Shown here: one piece after another, positions 1 through 8,137 of the stretch
How the letters are laid out: each line of letters begins with the position of its first letter
Numbering within the stretch: position 1 is the first letter of the stretch
Assembly (NCBI GenBank): GCA_958413895.1
Contig: CATYVQ010000019.1
Span: 1 to 34,410 of the forward strand
DNA from: an uncultured Collinsella sp.
GTDB lineage: Bacteria; Actinomycetota; Coriobacteriia; Coriobacteriales; Coriobacteriaceae
DNA length: 34,410 bases
Reading direction: 5' to 3'
The notes under the pieces: model-generated
Database searches by the model: none
Seen by the model: the letters and a program-made list of their open reading frames with translations, nothing else
What the model was told of the DNA's origin: nothing
Position numbers and translations under genes: made by a program

Positions 1-70
1 CTATTTATTCAGTCCAAGTTTCGGGGCGCAGTTCACTGTCCCCTTTGTGGTGGTTTTTGGCGCGGATGGG

Positions 71-556
71 TTAGTTGAGGGCGGCTTGGGCTAGGCGGGC
101 TTCGGCGTCCTCCTCGGTGACGCCCAAGGCCACTGCGAACTCCTCGATGGAGCGGCGCTTGGCTTCCTTGAGTACGCGCATGTAGTAGGAGCTGGGCTTT
201 TTATCGGCTTCCTCGGCCTGGCGAATGCGGTGCATCATGGTTTTTGCCACGCGGACCGTCTCGGGCGCACCCAGCTTGAGCTGCTGCTTAAAGTGTGTCT
301 CCTCAAGTGAGCTGTTGCGCTCGGTAAAGGTGTCACACTCCAGCTCGTCGTAGTGGCTCAGCAGGTGCTCGGCATCTTGCTGAGAGATGGCGGCGTGCAA
401 ACGGTCGGCCTGCGCCACGGGGTACATGAGGATCGTCTGCGCATGTCCCTGCTTGGTCTCGAGCAGCAGCATGGGCTGCGGTGTATCGTCCCTAAAACCG
501 ACGACGGTGCAGACTCCCTGGCCCGGATGAATGACGTGTTGACCGATTGAGAACAT
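71..556 (-). CDS. carD: CarD-family transcriptional regulator
   Basis: 161-aa protein of the CarD/CdnL/TRCF-RID family. The N-terminus (MFSIGQHVIHPGQGVCTVVG) is the typical Tudor-like RNA-polymerase-interacting domain with its HPGQG turn. The C-terminal half is helical and basic (around residues 85-155), as in the DNA-contacting part of CarD. In actinobacteria CarD binds the RNA polymerase beta subunit and stabilises the open promoter complex, notably at rRNA promoters; that is family knowledge. The start is the ATG with a GGAGGT Shine-Dalgarno about 5 nt upstream on the minus strand. In many actinobacteria carD precedes ispD, but the downstream neighbour lies outside the window. It diverges from argS. 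The family call is secure; the exact physiological role is inferred. Confidence 0.9.
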   Translation of the reverse strand: MFSIGQHVIHPGQGVCTVVGFRDDTPQPMLLLETKQGHAQTILMYPVAQADRLHAAISQQDAEHLLSHYDELECDTFTERNSSLEETHFKQQLKLGAPETVRVAKTMMHRIRQAEEADKKPSSYYMRVLKEAKRRSIEEFAVALGVTEEDAEARLAQAALN

Positions 557-898
557 GCTACCTCCAACTTATACGAATTTACGTATGTCTAGAATAACAC
601 GCTGACGTGCGCAAACCCTTACCTTATGCAGGAAAAGCACACAACTCTGATAGGTAAGAGTATTCGATAAAAGACGCAGCTCATTCACACCTTTATGCAT
701 TTTCAATGCGTGCATAATTTGCAGGCAGACTGGCATCTTTGAGTGACTCCATACAAGCTGTAGTCAATTTTGTGCATATGCAATATCTATTAGCTTTACC
801 CTGCGACAGTAGCTACTGCTTGTGATAGAGTGCTACAAACTCTGGCTTTTGCCCTACGAGTGACCAAGAGCTCGGGGGCTTTAACACAAGGAGGACCT
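557..898. other. AT-rich divergent intergenic region, carD/argS
   Basis: About 340 nt between the divergent carD and argS genes, clearly more AT-rich than either. I see no credible gene. It contains a perfect 10-bp palindrome TGCATATGCA at 773-782 and several GCAT/ATGC motifs between 690 and 785, but no convincing -35/-10 pair. No T-box signature (conserved T-box sequence plus a terminator) is visible upstream of argS. Confidence 0.5.
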
Positions 899-2752
899 AT
901 GCCCGAGAAGATTGAAGAGCTGGTACGCGCTGCGCTTGCTGCGGCCCAGGAGGCCGGCGACCTTTCCGCATTTGAACTTGACGATTGCGCCATCGAGCGA
1001 CCGGCTGACACTTCTCATGGCGAGTGGACCTCCACCATGGCCCTGAAGTCCGCCAAGCTGGCTCACTGTGCCCCGCGCAAGATCGCCGAGGCCATCGTTG
1101 CCCATATGCCCGAGGACCCCGCGATCGAGAAGGTCGAGATCGCCGGCCCTGGCTTCATCAACTTCTACCTCTCCGTTGCCGTCAAGAACGCCATCTTTGG
1201 CGAGGCCCGCGAGAAGGGCATGGACTTCGCTAAGTCCAACGTCGGTGGCGGCCTGAAGACCCAGGTCGAGTTCGTCTCCGCCAACCCCGTCGGCCCCATG
1301 CACATCGGCCATGGCCGCTGGGCCGCTCTGGGCGACTCCCTTTGCCGTGTTATGGACCACGCCGGTTACGACATCCAGCGTGAGTTCTACATCAACGACC
1401 ACGGCTCTCAGATGAACACCTTCGGCAACTCCATCAGCACGCGCTATATGCAGCTTGCCGACATCATCGCCAAGCAGGGCGTGGATATCGACGAGGCCCA
1501 CAAGTTGCTGATCGCCGACCGCGACGCCTTTGTTGCCGACGAGAACGACGAGCACCCCGAGACCCATCCGTATCAGGACAACTTTGCCGAGACTCTGGGC
1601 AAGGACTCCTACGGCGGCGACTACATCATCGACGAGGCCGCCGAGTTTTGGCGCACCGACGGCGATAAGTGGGTCAACGCCGATCCTCAGGAGCGCATGG
1701 AGAGCTTCCGCGAGCGCGGCTATGTGAAGATGGTCGACAACATGCGCGACCTCTGCCACGCCGTCAATTGCGACTTCGATCGTTGGTACTCCGAGCGTTC
1801 GCTGTACGTGAAGGACACCGAGGGTGAGACCGCCGGCACCTCCGCCGTCGACCGCGCTTTTGAGAAGCTCGACAAGATGGGCTACCTCTACACCAAGGAC
1901 GGCGCCCTGTGGTTCCGCTCCACCGATCTGGGCGATGACAAGGACCGCGTCCTGATCAAGTCCGACGGCGAGTACACCTACTTCGCCTCCGACGTTGCCT
2001 ATCACTGGGATAAGTTCCAGCGCGTCGACCACGTCATCGACATCTGGGGCGCCGACCACCACGGCTACATCGAGCGCGTCCGCTGCGTCTGCGACGCTCT
2101 GGGTTACCCCGGCAAGTTTGAGGTTCTGCTGGGCCAGCTCGTCAACCTGCTGCGCAACGGCAAGCCCGTCCGTATGTCCAAGCGCAAGGGCACCATGGTG
2201 ACCCTGCAGGAGCTCGTCGACGAGGTTGGCTCCGACGCCGCTCGCTACACGCTCATCTCCAAGAGCTCTAACCAGATGGTCGACTTCGACATCGAGGCCG
2301 TTAAGAAGCGCGACAACTCCAACCCGGTGTACTACGTGCAGTACGCTCACGCCCGCGTGTGCTCCATCCTGCGCCGTGCCGCTGACGTTACGCCCGAGCA
2401 GGCTGACGAGATGGGCATGAAGGCCGTCGCCGCCAAGGCCATCGGTGAGAACGTCGATTACTCGCTGCTGACCGATCCGACCGAGCTCGCCCTTTCGCGT
2501 AAGCTCAACGAGCTCACCGACCTGATTGCCAGCTGCGCTCGCGACCGCGCCCCGTTCCGTCTGACGCACTTTGCCGAGGAGCTCGCCGGCGACTTCCACA
2601 GCTTCTACGCTGCCTGCCAGGTGCTGCCGAGCGAGGGCCGTCCCGTCGACCCCGAGCTTTCGCGTGCCCGTCTGGCCGCTTGCGACGCCGTCCGCGTGAC
2701 GCTCGCTCTGGTGCTCACCCTCGTTGGCGTTTCTGCGCCCGAGCAGATGTAA
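899..2752 (+). CDS. argS: Arginyl-tRNA synthetase
   Basis: 617-aa class I aminoacyl-tRNA synthetase that charges tRNA-Arg with arginine using ATP in the cytoplasm. The class I signatures are present: HIGH at residues 135-138 within SANPVGPMHIGHGRW, and a KMSKS-type loop MSKRK at 426-430. The N-terminal ~100 residues match the tRNA D-loop-recognising Add1 domain, with the family hallmark GPGFINFYL. The C-terminal ~150 residues are the helical anticodon-binding (DALR) domain. Length is normal for a long bacterial ArgRS. An in-frame upstream start at 830 exists, but the ATG at 899 has an AAGGAGG ribosome-binding site 5 nt before it and starts the conserved sequence, so I prefer it. The gene ends at a strong intrinsic terminator and appears monocistronic. 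Confidence 0.97.
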   Translation: MPEKIEELVRAALAAAQEAGDLSAFELDDCAIERPADTSHGEWTSTMALKSAKLAHCAPRKIAEAIVAHMPEDPAIEKVEIAGPGFINFYLSVAVKNAIFGEAREKGMDFAKSNVGGGLKTQVEFVSANPVGPMHIGHGRWAALGDSLCRVMDHAGYDIQREFYINDHGSQMNTFGNSISTRYMQLADIIAKQGVDIDEAHKLLIADRDAFVADENDEHPETHPYQDNFAETLGKDSYGGDYIIDEAAEFWRTDGDKWVNADPQERMESFRERGYVKMVDNMRDLCHAVNCDFDRWYSERSLYVKDTEGETAGTSAVDRAFEKLDKMGYLYTKDGALWFRSTDLGDDKDRVLIKSDGEYTYFASDVAYHWDKFQRVDHVIDIWGADHHGYIERVRCVCDALGYPGKFEVLLGQLVNLLRNGKPVRMSKRKGTMVTLQELVDEVGSDAARYTLISKSSNQMVDFDIEAVKKRDNSNPVYYVQYAHARVCSILRRAADVTPEQADEMGMKAVAAKAIGENVDYSLLTDPTELALSRKLNELTDLIASCARDRAPFRLTHFAEELAGDFHSFYAACQVLPSEGRPVDPELSRARLAACDAVRVTLALVLTLVGVSAPEQM

Positions 2753-2798
2753 TCTGCGAGTCATTTGACCGTACAGACTTGGTTTAACTGAGCCTTGA

Positions 2799-2831
2799 AA
2801 GCCCGATCTCCCACGGAGGTCGGGCTTTTTT
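2799..2831 (+). terminator. Intrinsic terminator of argS
   Basis: 13-bp stem (left arm 2799-2811, right arm 2815-2827, one G-U pair) with a 3-nt CAC loop, followed by a T-run at 2826-2831. It lies 46 nt after the argS stop codon. Confidence 0.92.
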
Positions 2832-2875
2832 GCAAACGCCGCCGTATTGACGAATTTGGAACTGCTTGAAGTACG

Positions 2876-3025
2876 AAACTATGCCGGTTTACTACGATGA
2901 ATTGAGAAATTCCAACCACGCCGGCTTTTCGTTAAAAAGTGCAAGGCATCTACCTGCGGTTTTAGTTCAACAGGTTTCGGAGTGGTCGCGGTTGAGCGAT
3001 TCATCGTAGTAAACCGGCATAGTTT
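2876..3025. repeat. 150-nt element with perfect 27-bp terminal inverted repeat
   Basis: The 27 nt at 2876-2902 (beginning AAACTATGCC, ending CGATGAAT) recur as an exact reverse complement at 2999-3025. Between them are 96 nt with further self-complementarity: CTTTT/AAAAG around 2930-2945, ACCTG/CAGGT around 2952-2975, and CCAC/GTGG near both ends. No ORF, no transposase and no obvious target-site duplication are visible. It could be a small non-autonomous mobile element (MITE or REP-like) or a structured RNA with a long basal stem. It sits between the argS terminator and the rho promoter. Confidence 0.85.
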
Positions 3026-3060
3026 TGGCGGAGGCAGTTAGATTTGTGGGTGGTAAACCA

Positions 3061-3098
3061 AAGAATGTCCCTTTTGACTAGTCGTTTAAGAACGTCCC
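3061..3098 (+). repeat. Direct repeat AAGAAyGTCCC x2
   Basis: An 11-mer, AAGAATGTCCC at 3061-3071 and AAGAACGTCCC at 3088-3098, spaced 27 nt start to start with a GACTAGTC palindrome between them. It lies just upstream of the proposed rho promoter, so it may be a regulator site or remnant repetitive DNA. Function unknown. Confidence 0.4.
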
Positions 3099-3109
3099 CA
3101 ATGGCTAAG

Positions 3110-3137
3110 TTGCAGGTGACGGCGGTTGTGTTACACT
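3110..3137 (+). promoter_or_regulatory. Candidate rho promoter
   Basis: TTGCAG (3110-3115) and TACACT (3132-3137) with a 16-nt spacer. This would give an mRNA leader of about 140 nt before the rho GTG. Rho genes are commonly autoregulated through long leaders, which this would allow. Predicted by eye from consensus only. Confidence 0.45.
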
Positions 3138-3280
3138 AACGCTGCGTAATTGACGCAATCATCTCGATACAGATCAATGATGTCCGTCGTCTTGAACGGA
3201 ACTAGACTGTTTAGCCGCCCTGAAGGTTTATGCAGGGAGCATGTGATCACAGGGCTTGAAAAGAAAGTTGAGCAAACACT

Positions 3281-5854
3281 GTGTCTGATCAACAGCAAGA
3301 AAACGAAATAACGACGACGCAAGCCGCTCCCGCTGCACCGGTTGCGTCGGACCAGGTCGCGGCGCCTGCGCAAGCCTCGACTCCTGAGACGCCTAAGGCT
3401 GCTTCGACGCCTACGCCTGCAGCGGCTGAGAAGGCCGTGCCTGCAACTGGTGAGGAGGCTGCTCTGGCAAAGCCCAAGCGTACGCGCCGCACGACCAAGC
3501 CTGCCGCTGACGGCGAGGAGGTCACCAAGCCCAAGCGCCGTACCACGCGCACGACGCGCGCCAAGCGCACCGTTGCAGCTGACTCCTCGGCGCCGATTTC
3601 CGATGAGGTCGCGCAAGCACGTGCGTTGGCGCAGATTAGCGAGGCTCAGGTGGTGCGCGCCCGCCGTCGTGCTGCCGAGCGCGAGTCCGCGGCTCTGACC
3701 GAGCTCGCAGCTCCGTCTGTGCCCGAGACCCCTGCCGCCACCGAGACCCCTGCCGCCGACCTGCCGACCGAGAGGCCGGCAACGCGCACACGCCGTCGCA
3801 CGGCTGTTAAGGCCGAGCAGATTGCTGAACAGGTAACCCCCGAGCTCACTGAGGCTTCGGTCCGTTCCGCGGCAGGGGAGGGCGCATCGCCTGCTGAGCC
3901 CGCTGCGTCTGTCGAGGCCAGCGAAGTTCCCGTTGTCGATCCGGCTTTGCGCCCGCACCGTCGCGGTCGCAAGCCCAAGGCCTTCGTCGAGGCAGAGAAG
4001 GCTGCAGCCGCAGCCGCAGCTGCTCGGGATGCTGCGGCGACCGCCGAGTCTGCAACCGCTGCCGATGCACCCGTCCAGGATGCTACGACTTCCGAGGCCG
4101 CTCCCGCCGATGCCGAGCCCGCCGACGTCCGTCCCGGTCGCAGCCGTCGCACTGCTGCTAAGCGCACGTCTAAGACTAAGGCTGCCAAGAAGGGTACGTC
4201 CGAGGATTCCGCCGAGACAACCGCCGATGCAGCGACTGATGCCGCCGAGCCCCAAGACGTCGAACGGCCTGCGTCCGAGAAGCCCAAGCGCGGTCGTAAG
4301 AAGTCCGCTAAGGCCAAGGCCGCCGAGCAGCAGGCTGATGTCGAAGCGCAGGTCGATTCCGGCGCCGAGGCCAATGACGCCGCTGCGGCCAATGTTGACG
4401 CCGCCGCAACCGAGGGTGCCGCGCCCGCCGAGGGCGAAGACGGCGCTCGCCCCAACCGTCGCCAGCACAAGCGCAATGACGACCGCAGCGACCGCAAGGA
4501 CGACCGTAACAACGACCGCCGCAACCGTCAGCGCGATCGCAAGCAGCGCAATAAGGAGCGTAATGCCGCCCCCACCGAGCCCACGCTTTCGCGCGAGGAG
4601 CTCGCGGCCATGAAGGTCGCCGAGCTGCGTGAGAAGGCCAAGGAGTTCGAGATCGAGACGACCGGCAAGAAGAAAGCCGAACTCGTCGAGGAGATCTACG
4701 TCACCGCCGCGAAGGCCGAGGGCTTCCGCGACATCAAGGGCATTCTGCAGATTCGCCCGGACAGCTCCGGCATCATCCACGCCCATGGCTACATGAAGTC
4801 CAACGACGACGCCTTCGTCCCCGCCTACCTCATTCGCTCCGCGCGTCTGCGCACGGGCGACGTCATCGAGGGCTCGCTTCGTCCTTCGCGCGGCGGCGAC
4901 AAGCGCGCCGGCCTCGCTAAAATCACGACCGTCAACGGTCTGGACCCCGAGCAGATTCGCAACCGTCCCAAGTTCGGCGACCTTACCCCGGTCTATCCCA
5001 ACGAGCCGCTGCGCATGGAGCACGGCAAGGACTCCATTACCGGTCGCGCCATCGACATCGTGTCGCCGATCGGCAAGGGTCAGCGTGGCCTGATCGTGTC
5101 CCCGCCTAAGGCCGGCAAGACCACGATCCTCAAGAAGATCTGCCAGTCTATCTCGATTAACAACCCCGAGGTGCACCTCATCTGTCTACTCGTCGACGAG
5201 CGCCCCGAAGAGGTCACTGATATGCAGCGTTCCATCAAGGGCGAGGTTGTGGCGTCGACCTTCGATATGCCCGCCGACAACCACACTCGCGTGGCAGAGC
5301 TCGTCATCGAGCGCGCCAAGCGCATCGTGGAGCTGGGCGGCGATGTTGTGGTGGTGCTCGACTCCATTACGCGTCTTGCCCGCGCCTACAACTTGGCGGC
5401 GCCCGCCTCGGGCCGCATCCTTTCGGGCGGCGTCGATTCGGCGGCCCTGTATCCTCCCAAGCGCTTCTTGGGCGCAGCCCGTAATATCGAGAACGGTGGC
5501 TCGCTCACCATCCTGGCCTCTGCCCTCATCGACACCGGTTCCAAGATGGACGAGGTCATCTTTGAGGAGTTCAAGGGCACCGGCAACATGGAGCTCAAGC
5601 TCGACCGCGACCTGGCCGACCGCCGCATCTTCCCGGCTATCGACCCCGTTGCCTCCGGTACGCGTAACGAGGACCTGTTGGTTGACGAGCAGATGCGTCC
5701 GTTTGTCTTTGGCCTGCGTCGCATTCTTGCTGGCATGAACAACACCGAGCGCGCAGCCGCATCGTTTATCAAGGGTCTTAAGGGCACCAACACCAACCAG
5801 GAGTTCCTGGTGCGTTCGGCCAAAAAGCACAGCGACTACGAGCAGACGTTCTAG
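3281..5854 (+). CDS. rho: Transcription termination factor Rho with long disordered N-terminal extension
   Basis: 857-aa hexameric RNA-dependent ATPase/translocase that ends transcription of untranslated RNA. Residues 1-430 are low-complexity (Ala, Pro, Glu, Thr, Lys, Arg), with KPKR-type basic clusters and an Arg/Asp/Asn-rich patch at about 390-428. Then follow the Rho_N SAP-like helix bundle (436-470), the cold-shock RNA-binding domain (about 486-555) and the ATPase core, with Walker A PPKAGKTT at 608-615 and Walker B VVVVLD at 689-694. E. coli Rho is 419 aa, so the extension doubles the protein. Arg-rich extensions in other actinobacterial Rho proteins bind RNA and broaden termination; that role is inferred here. 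The start is GTG at 3281; the upstream Shine-Dalgarno is weak. No rpmE follows. The core call is certain. Confidence 0.97.
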   Translation: MSDQQQENEITTTQAAPAAPVASDQVAAPAQASTPETPKAASTPTPAAAEKAVPATGEEAALAKPKRTRRTTKPAADGEEVTKPKRRTTRTTRAKRTVAADSSAPISDEVAQARALAQISEAQVVRARRRAAERESAALTELAAPSVPETPAATETPAADLPTERPATRTRRRTAVKAEQIAEQVTPELTEASVRSAAGEGASPAEPAASVEASEVPVVDPALRPHRRGRKPKAFVEAEKAAAAAAAARDAAATAESATAADAPVQDATTSEAAPADAEPADVRPGRSRRTAAKRTSKTKAAKKGTSEDSAETTADAATDAAEPQDVERPASEKPKRGRKKSAKAKAAEQQADVEAQVDSGAEANDAAAANVDAAATEGAAPAEGEDGARPNRRQHKRNDDRSDRKDDRNNDRRNRQRDRKQRNKERNAAPTEPTLSREELAAMKVAELREKAKEFEIETTGKKKAELVEEIYVTAAKAEGFRDIKGILQIRPDSSGIIHAHGYMKSNDDAFVPAYLIRSARLRTGDVIEGSLRPSRGGDKRAGLAKITTVNGLDPEQIRNRPKFGDLTPVYPNEPLRMEHGKDSITGRAIDIVSPIGKGQRGLIVSPPKAGKTTILKKICQSISINNPEVHLICLLVDERPEEVTDMQRSIKGEVVASTFDMPADNHTRVAELVIERAKRIVELGGDVVVVLDSITRLARAYNLAAPASGRILSGGVDSAALYPPKRFLGAARNIENGGSLTILASALIDTGSKMDEVIFEEFKGTGNMELKLDRDLADRRIFPAIDPVASGTRNEDLLVDEQMRPFVFGLRRILAGMNNTERAAASFIKGLKGTNTNQEFLVRSAKKHSDYEQTF

Positions 5855-5894
5855 GTTGTCATCCACACGCAGCGATAGTCATCAATGCGATAAA

Positions 5895-5923
5895 GGGTCG
5901 GGGCTTTGGGCCTCGGCCCTTTT
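5895..5923 (+). terminator. Intrinsic terminator of rho
   Basis: 10-bp GC-rich stem (5895-5904 with 5910-5919, two G-U pairs), 5-nt loop TTTGG, then TTTT at 5920-5923. It lies about 40 nt after the rho stop. Confidence 0.85.
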
Positions 5924-6000
5924 CTATATCGCCGCTCCGCGCTTTTTTGACCATAAGACTGGCAAGCAGCAGGTTTCCCGTTTCAATCCGACATCGTCGC

Positions 6001-6029
6001 TTGCAATCGACGGGGCGGTTTCGCATAAT
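6001..6029 (+). promoter_or_regulatory. Candidate sigma-70-type promoter for 6166-8023 unit
   Basis: TTGCAA (6001-6006), 17-nt spacer, CATAAT (6024-6029). The predicted start near 6036 leaves a leader of about 130 nt containing a small GGGGC/GCCCC hairpin around 6088-6101. Consensus match by eye. Confidence 0.55.
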
Positions 6030-6165
6030 AGCTTTTAAGCTTCGCGACGGAAAACGCAGATGAAACGAACCATATACCGTTGCTTTGGGGCATAGCCCCG
6101 CTTCATCTTCTCTCGCGCAGCCAACTGAATGATGCGATTTGGGTGCTGGAAGATGGGGAGAGCTC

Positions 6166-7566
6166 ATGGCTTCTTCTGATGCAACACAACGAGCAGTCCT
6201 TGCTGGACTTTCGTGCGGGATCGGCCTTGCCGCTCCCGTGGTTATGTATGCCGCGACGCTACCGTTTTCGTCTGTGAACGAGACGGTCGTGGCGGGTGCG
6301 GTTCCCTTCGCCGTGGGCGCAGTGGCGGGCGTGGGTATCTATGCCGCCTCGCTGGGTATCTCCGAGTATCGTGCGCAGCGTGAAGAGCGTCTGTTCCAGC
6401 CCGATGCCATGGGCGGTGCCGCCAATCTCAATCAGCATCAAAGCGAGTTCAAGACCGCCTCGATTCCAGCTCAGCAGCAGGATGCGACTCCTTACGCTGC
6501 GGCTTCTGCTTCTCAGGCTCAGGCGGAGCAGTCTACCTCGGCATTCCTTTCCGGCCTGACCGGTGCGTTTCAGCGCCGTCATGCCGATGATGGTGTCCCT
6601 ACCATCGCTCGAGCCGCAGATGCTATGGACGAGGCCGAGGCTTGGTCCATGATTGACAGTATGCTCGACGACGATTCGCCGGTGAGCTGCGACCCTGCAC
6701 ACTCGCGCGACGTCTATCAAGTCGCCATCGACGAGCTCACCAACGGCGGGCAGACCGGCTCCTTCAATCGCGACGACATCGCCGCCGCGGCGCGCGCCGT
6801 GTCGGGCTCCCAGGCCGCCCCTGCGGGCAGCACGGCGGCTTTCGTGGCACTCGTTGCCAACGCGGCAGCCAATAACGCCTACAACGCTACCTCGGGCGAC
6901 GCGAACGCTTCTGCCGACAATTCGTACGTTGATGAAGCCATGGCCGCGGACGAGGAGGCCGTTGCCGCCCGCCGTGCCGCCGAAAGCTCGCTGTGGGGCG
7001 CTCCTGCCCGGCAGCAGGCGGCTGAGGCTGCGCCGTACAACGCAAACCTCGCCAGCATGCCTATCATCTCCGGTGCCGCGGACATCGATCTCGATGACCT
7101 CGATGAGCCTGCAGCCATCACCGCATCGATTGATGTCCAAGATCGCATCGACACCGGCGACCTTCCGGACGCCTCGCTCGAGGTTGATGTCCCCATGGCC
7201 GATTACTCGGGCCACGAGGACATGTGGGCCGCCGCCACCGCGATTCTGGATGAGATTGACGAGCCCGCTCCTGTTGCAGCCCCCGCTCCCGTCGCTGCCC
7301 CTCAGCCTGCTGCCCCCGCCTATGTCGGCCGTCACAGCGCTGTGTTCCCCGAGGATACTGCCCGTATCTCACGCGAGAGCATCGAGCGGGCCGAGGCTAT
7401 TGCCGCCGGCATTATGGAAAACCGTCGTCACGAGCGCGTCAATCAGATCCTCGAGGAAGAGATCGAGCGCCTGCAGTCCTCTACCGCCAAGCGTACGGGC
7501 CGTGCCTATCTGAGTGTTATCGAGGGCGGTACCGCCAGCTTCGCGCCGCTCCGCGCGGAGGCATAA
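6166..7566 (+). CDS. Membrane-anchored Ala/Asp-rich protein of unknown function
   Basis: 466-aa protein I do not recognise. The N-terminus has two hydrophobic stretches (about residues 10-33 and 41-66) that could form a membrane hairpin. A short basic linker (EYRAQREER) follows, then about 300 residues of acidic, Ala-rich, probably disordered sequence including a Pro/Ala run near 370-385. The C-terminal ~80 residues look ordered: a charged helix with ERAEAIAAGIMENRRHERVNQILEEEIERL, split here only by composition, then RTGRAYLSVIEGG. The ATG at 6166 is preferred because GGGGAGAG lies 3-4 nt upstream. An in-frame ATG at 6139 has no such site. It is 7 nt upstream of the VanZ-like gene and probably co-transcribed with it. 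Confidence 0.75.
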   Translation: MASSDATQRAVLAGLSCGIGLAAPVVMYAATLPFSSVNETVVAGAVPFAVGAVAGVGIYAASLGISEYRAQREERLFQPDAMGGAANLNQHQSEFKTASIPAQQQDATPYAAASASQAQAEQSTSAFLSGLTGAFQRRHADDGVPTIARAADAMDEAEAWSMIDSMLDDDSPVSCDPAHSRDVYQVAIDELTNGGQTGSFNRDDIAAAARAVSGSQAAPAGSTAAFVALVANAAANNAYNATSGDANASADNSYVDEAMAADEEAVAARRAAESSLWGAPARQQAAEAAPYNANLASMPIISGAADIDLDDLDEPAAITASIDVQDRIDTGDLPDASLEVDVPMADYSGHEDMWAAATAILDEIDEPAPVAAPAPVAAPQPAAPAYVGRHSAVFPEDTARISRESIERAEAIAAGIMENRRHERVNQILEEEIERLQSSTAKRTGRAYLSVIEGGTASFAPLRAEA

Positions 7567-7573
7567 CTTCTGC

Positions 7574-8023
7574 ATGGTTAAGATCAATCGAAAATGGGCG
7601 GTCGTGACCTGCCTGATGGCGCTCTTGATCTGGGGCAATTCGCTGGTTCCCGGCTCGGGGTCGGGCTCGCTGAGCCTAACGATCATGGAGGCTATCCGCG
7701 GTTTCCTGCACGGCGTGGGACTTCCATATGAATGGGTGACCAACTTTGTTGTTCGCAAGTGCGCGCATTTTACCGAGTATATGGTGCTCGGCATCTTGGC
7801 AACGCACGCCTTTGATTTTGAGGGCCGGCGCACCTTTGACGTGCTGCTGCCCACAGCGGTGTTCCTGCTACTGATTCCCTCGATCGACGAGACGATTCAG
7901 CTCTTTGTGCCGGGACGCGCCGGCATGATCACCGATGTGATGATCGACTGCTGTGGAGCGGCAACGGGCGTTGTGCTCCGATATCTCTTACGGTCGCTGA
8001 TGTGCGCCAAAAAGGCCGCCTAG
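7574..8023 (+). CDS. VanZ-like family membrane protein
   Basis: 149-aa polytopic membrane protein of the VanZ/teicoplanin-resistance-associated family. The family motifs are present: RKCAHFTEYMVLG at 61-73 at the start of a membrane helix, and IDETIQLFVPGR at 104-115 followed by a conserved Asp (D121) in the last helix region. About four membrane segments are visible. VanZ itself lowers teicoplanin susceptibility in Enterococcus by an incompletely understood mechanism; most chromosomal relatives have no demonstrated resistance role, so I make no resistance claim. The ATG at 7574 is 7 nt after the preceding stop codon, indicating an operon. The coding end is part of the terminator stem. Confidence 0.85.
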   Translation: MVKINRKWAVVTCLMALLIWGNSLVPGSGSGSLSLTIMEAIRGFLHGVGLPYEWVTNFVVRKCAHFTEYMVLGILATHAFDFEGRRTFDVLLPTAVFLLLIPSIDETIQLFVPGRAGMITDVMIDCCGAATGVVLRYLLRSLMCAKKAA

Positions 8024-8052
8024 GACGTATTGTTTGGTCCTAGGCGGCCTTT
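8011..8052 (+). terminator. Intrinsic terminator overlapping the VanZ-like stop codon
   Basis: Perfect 16-bp stem (8011-8026 with 8037-8052) and 10-nt loop, followed by ATTATTT. The left arm includes the last codons and stop of the VanZ-like gene. The A-run before the left arm means it may also work for the convergent minus-strand kinase gene. Confidence 0.9.
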
Positions 8053-8137
8053 ATTATTTGAGGGCTTATATGAGGCGTGGTGGCGTCGTTCCGTAGGTCG
8101 GATTTGCCGGGCGCGCCACGCCCTGTGGGTGCGTCTG

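Noticed and set aside
557..898. T-box riboswitch upstream of argS
   Set aside because: No T-box consensus, specifier-loop structure or terminator/antiterminator pair is visible in the region.
881..2764. 627-aa ORF antisense to argS
   Set aside because: Shadow of the GC-biased codons of a certain gene; Gly/Val/Leu/Asp-rich low-quality protein with no ribosome-binding site or family resemblance.
3131..5176. 681-aa ORF antisense to rho
   Set aside because: Repetitive Gly/Leu/Arg translation of the complementary strand of the low-complexity Rho extension; not a plausible protein.
6080..6277. 65-aa ORF overlapping the start of the membrane-anchored protein gene
   Set aside because: Overlaps the better-supported gene in another frame and has no ribosome-binding site.
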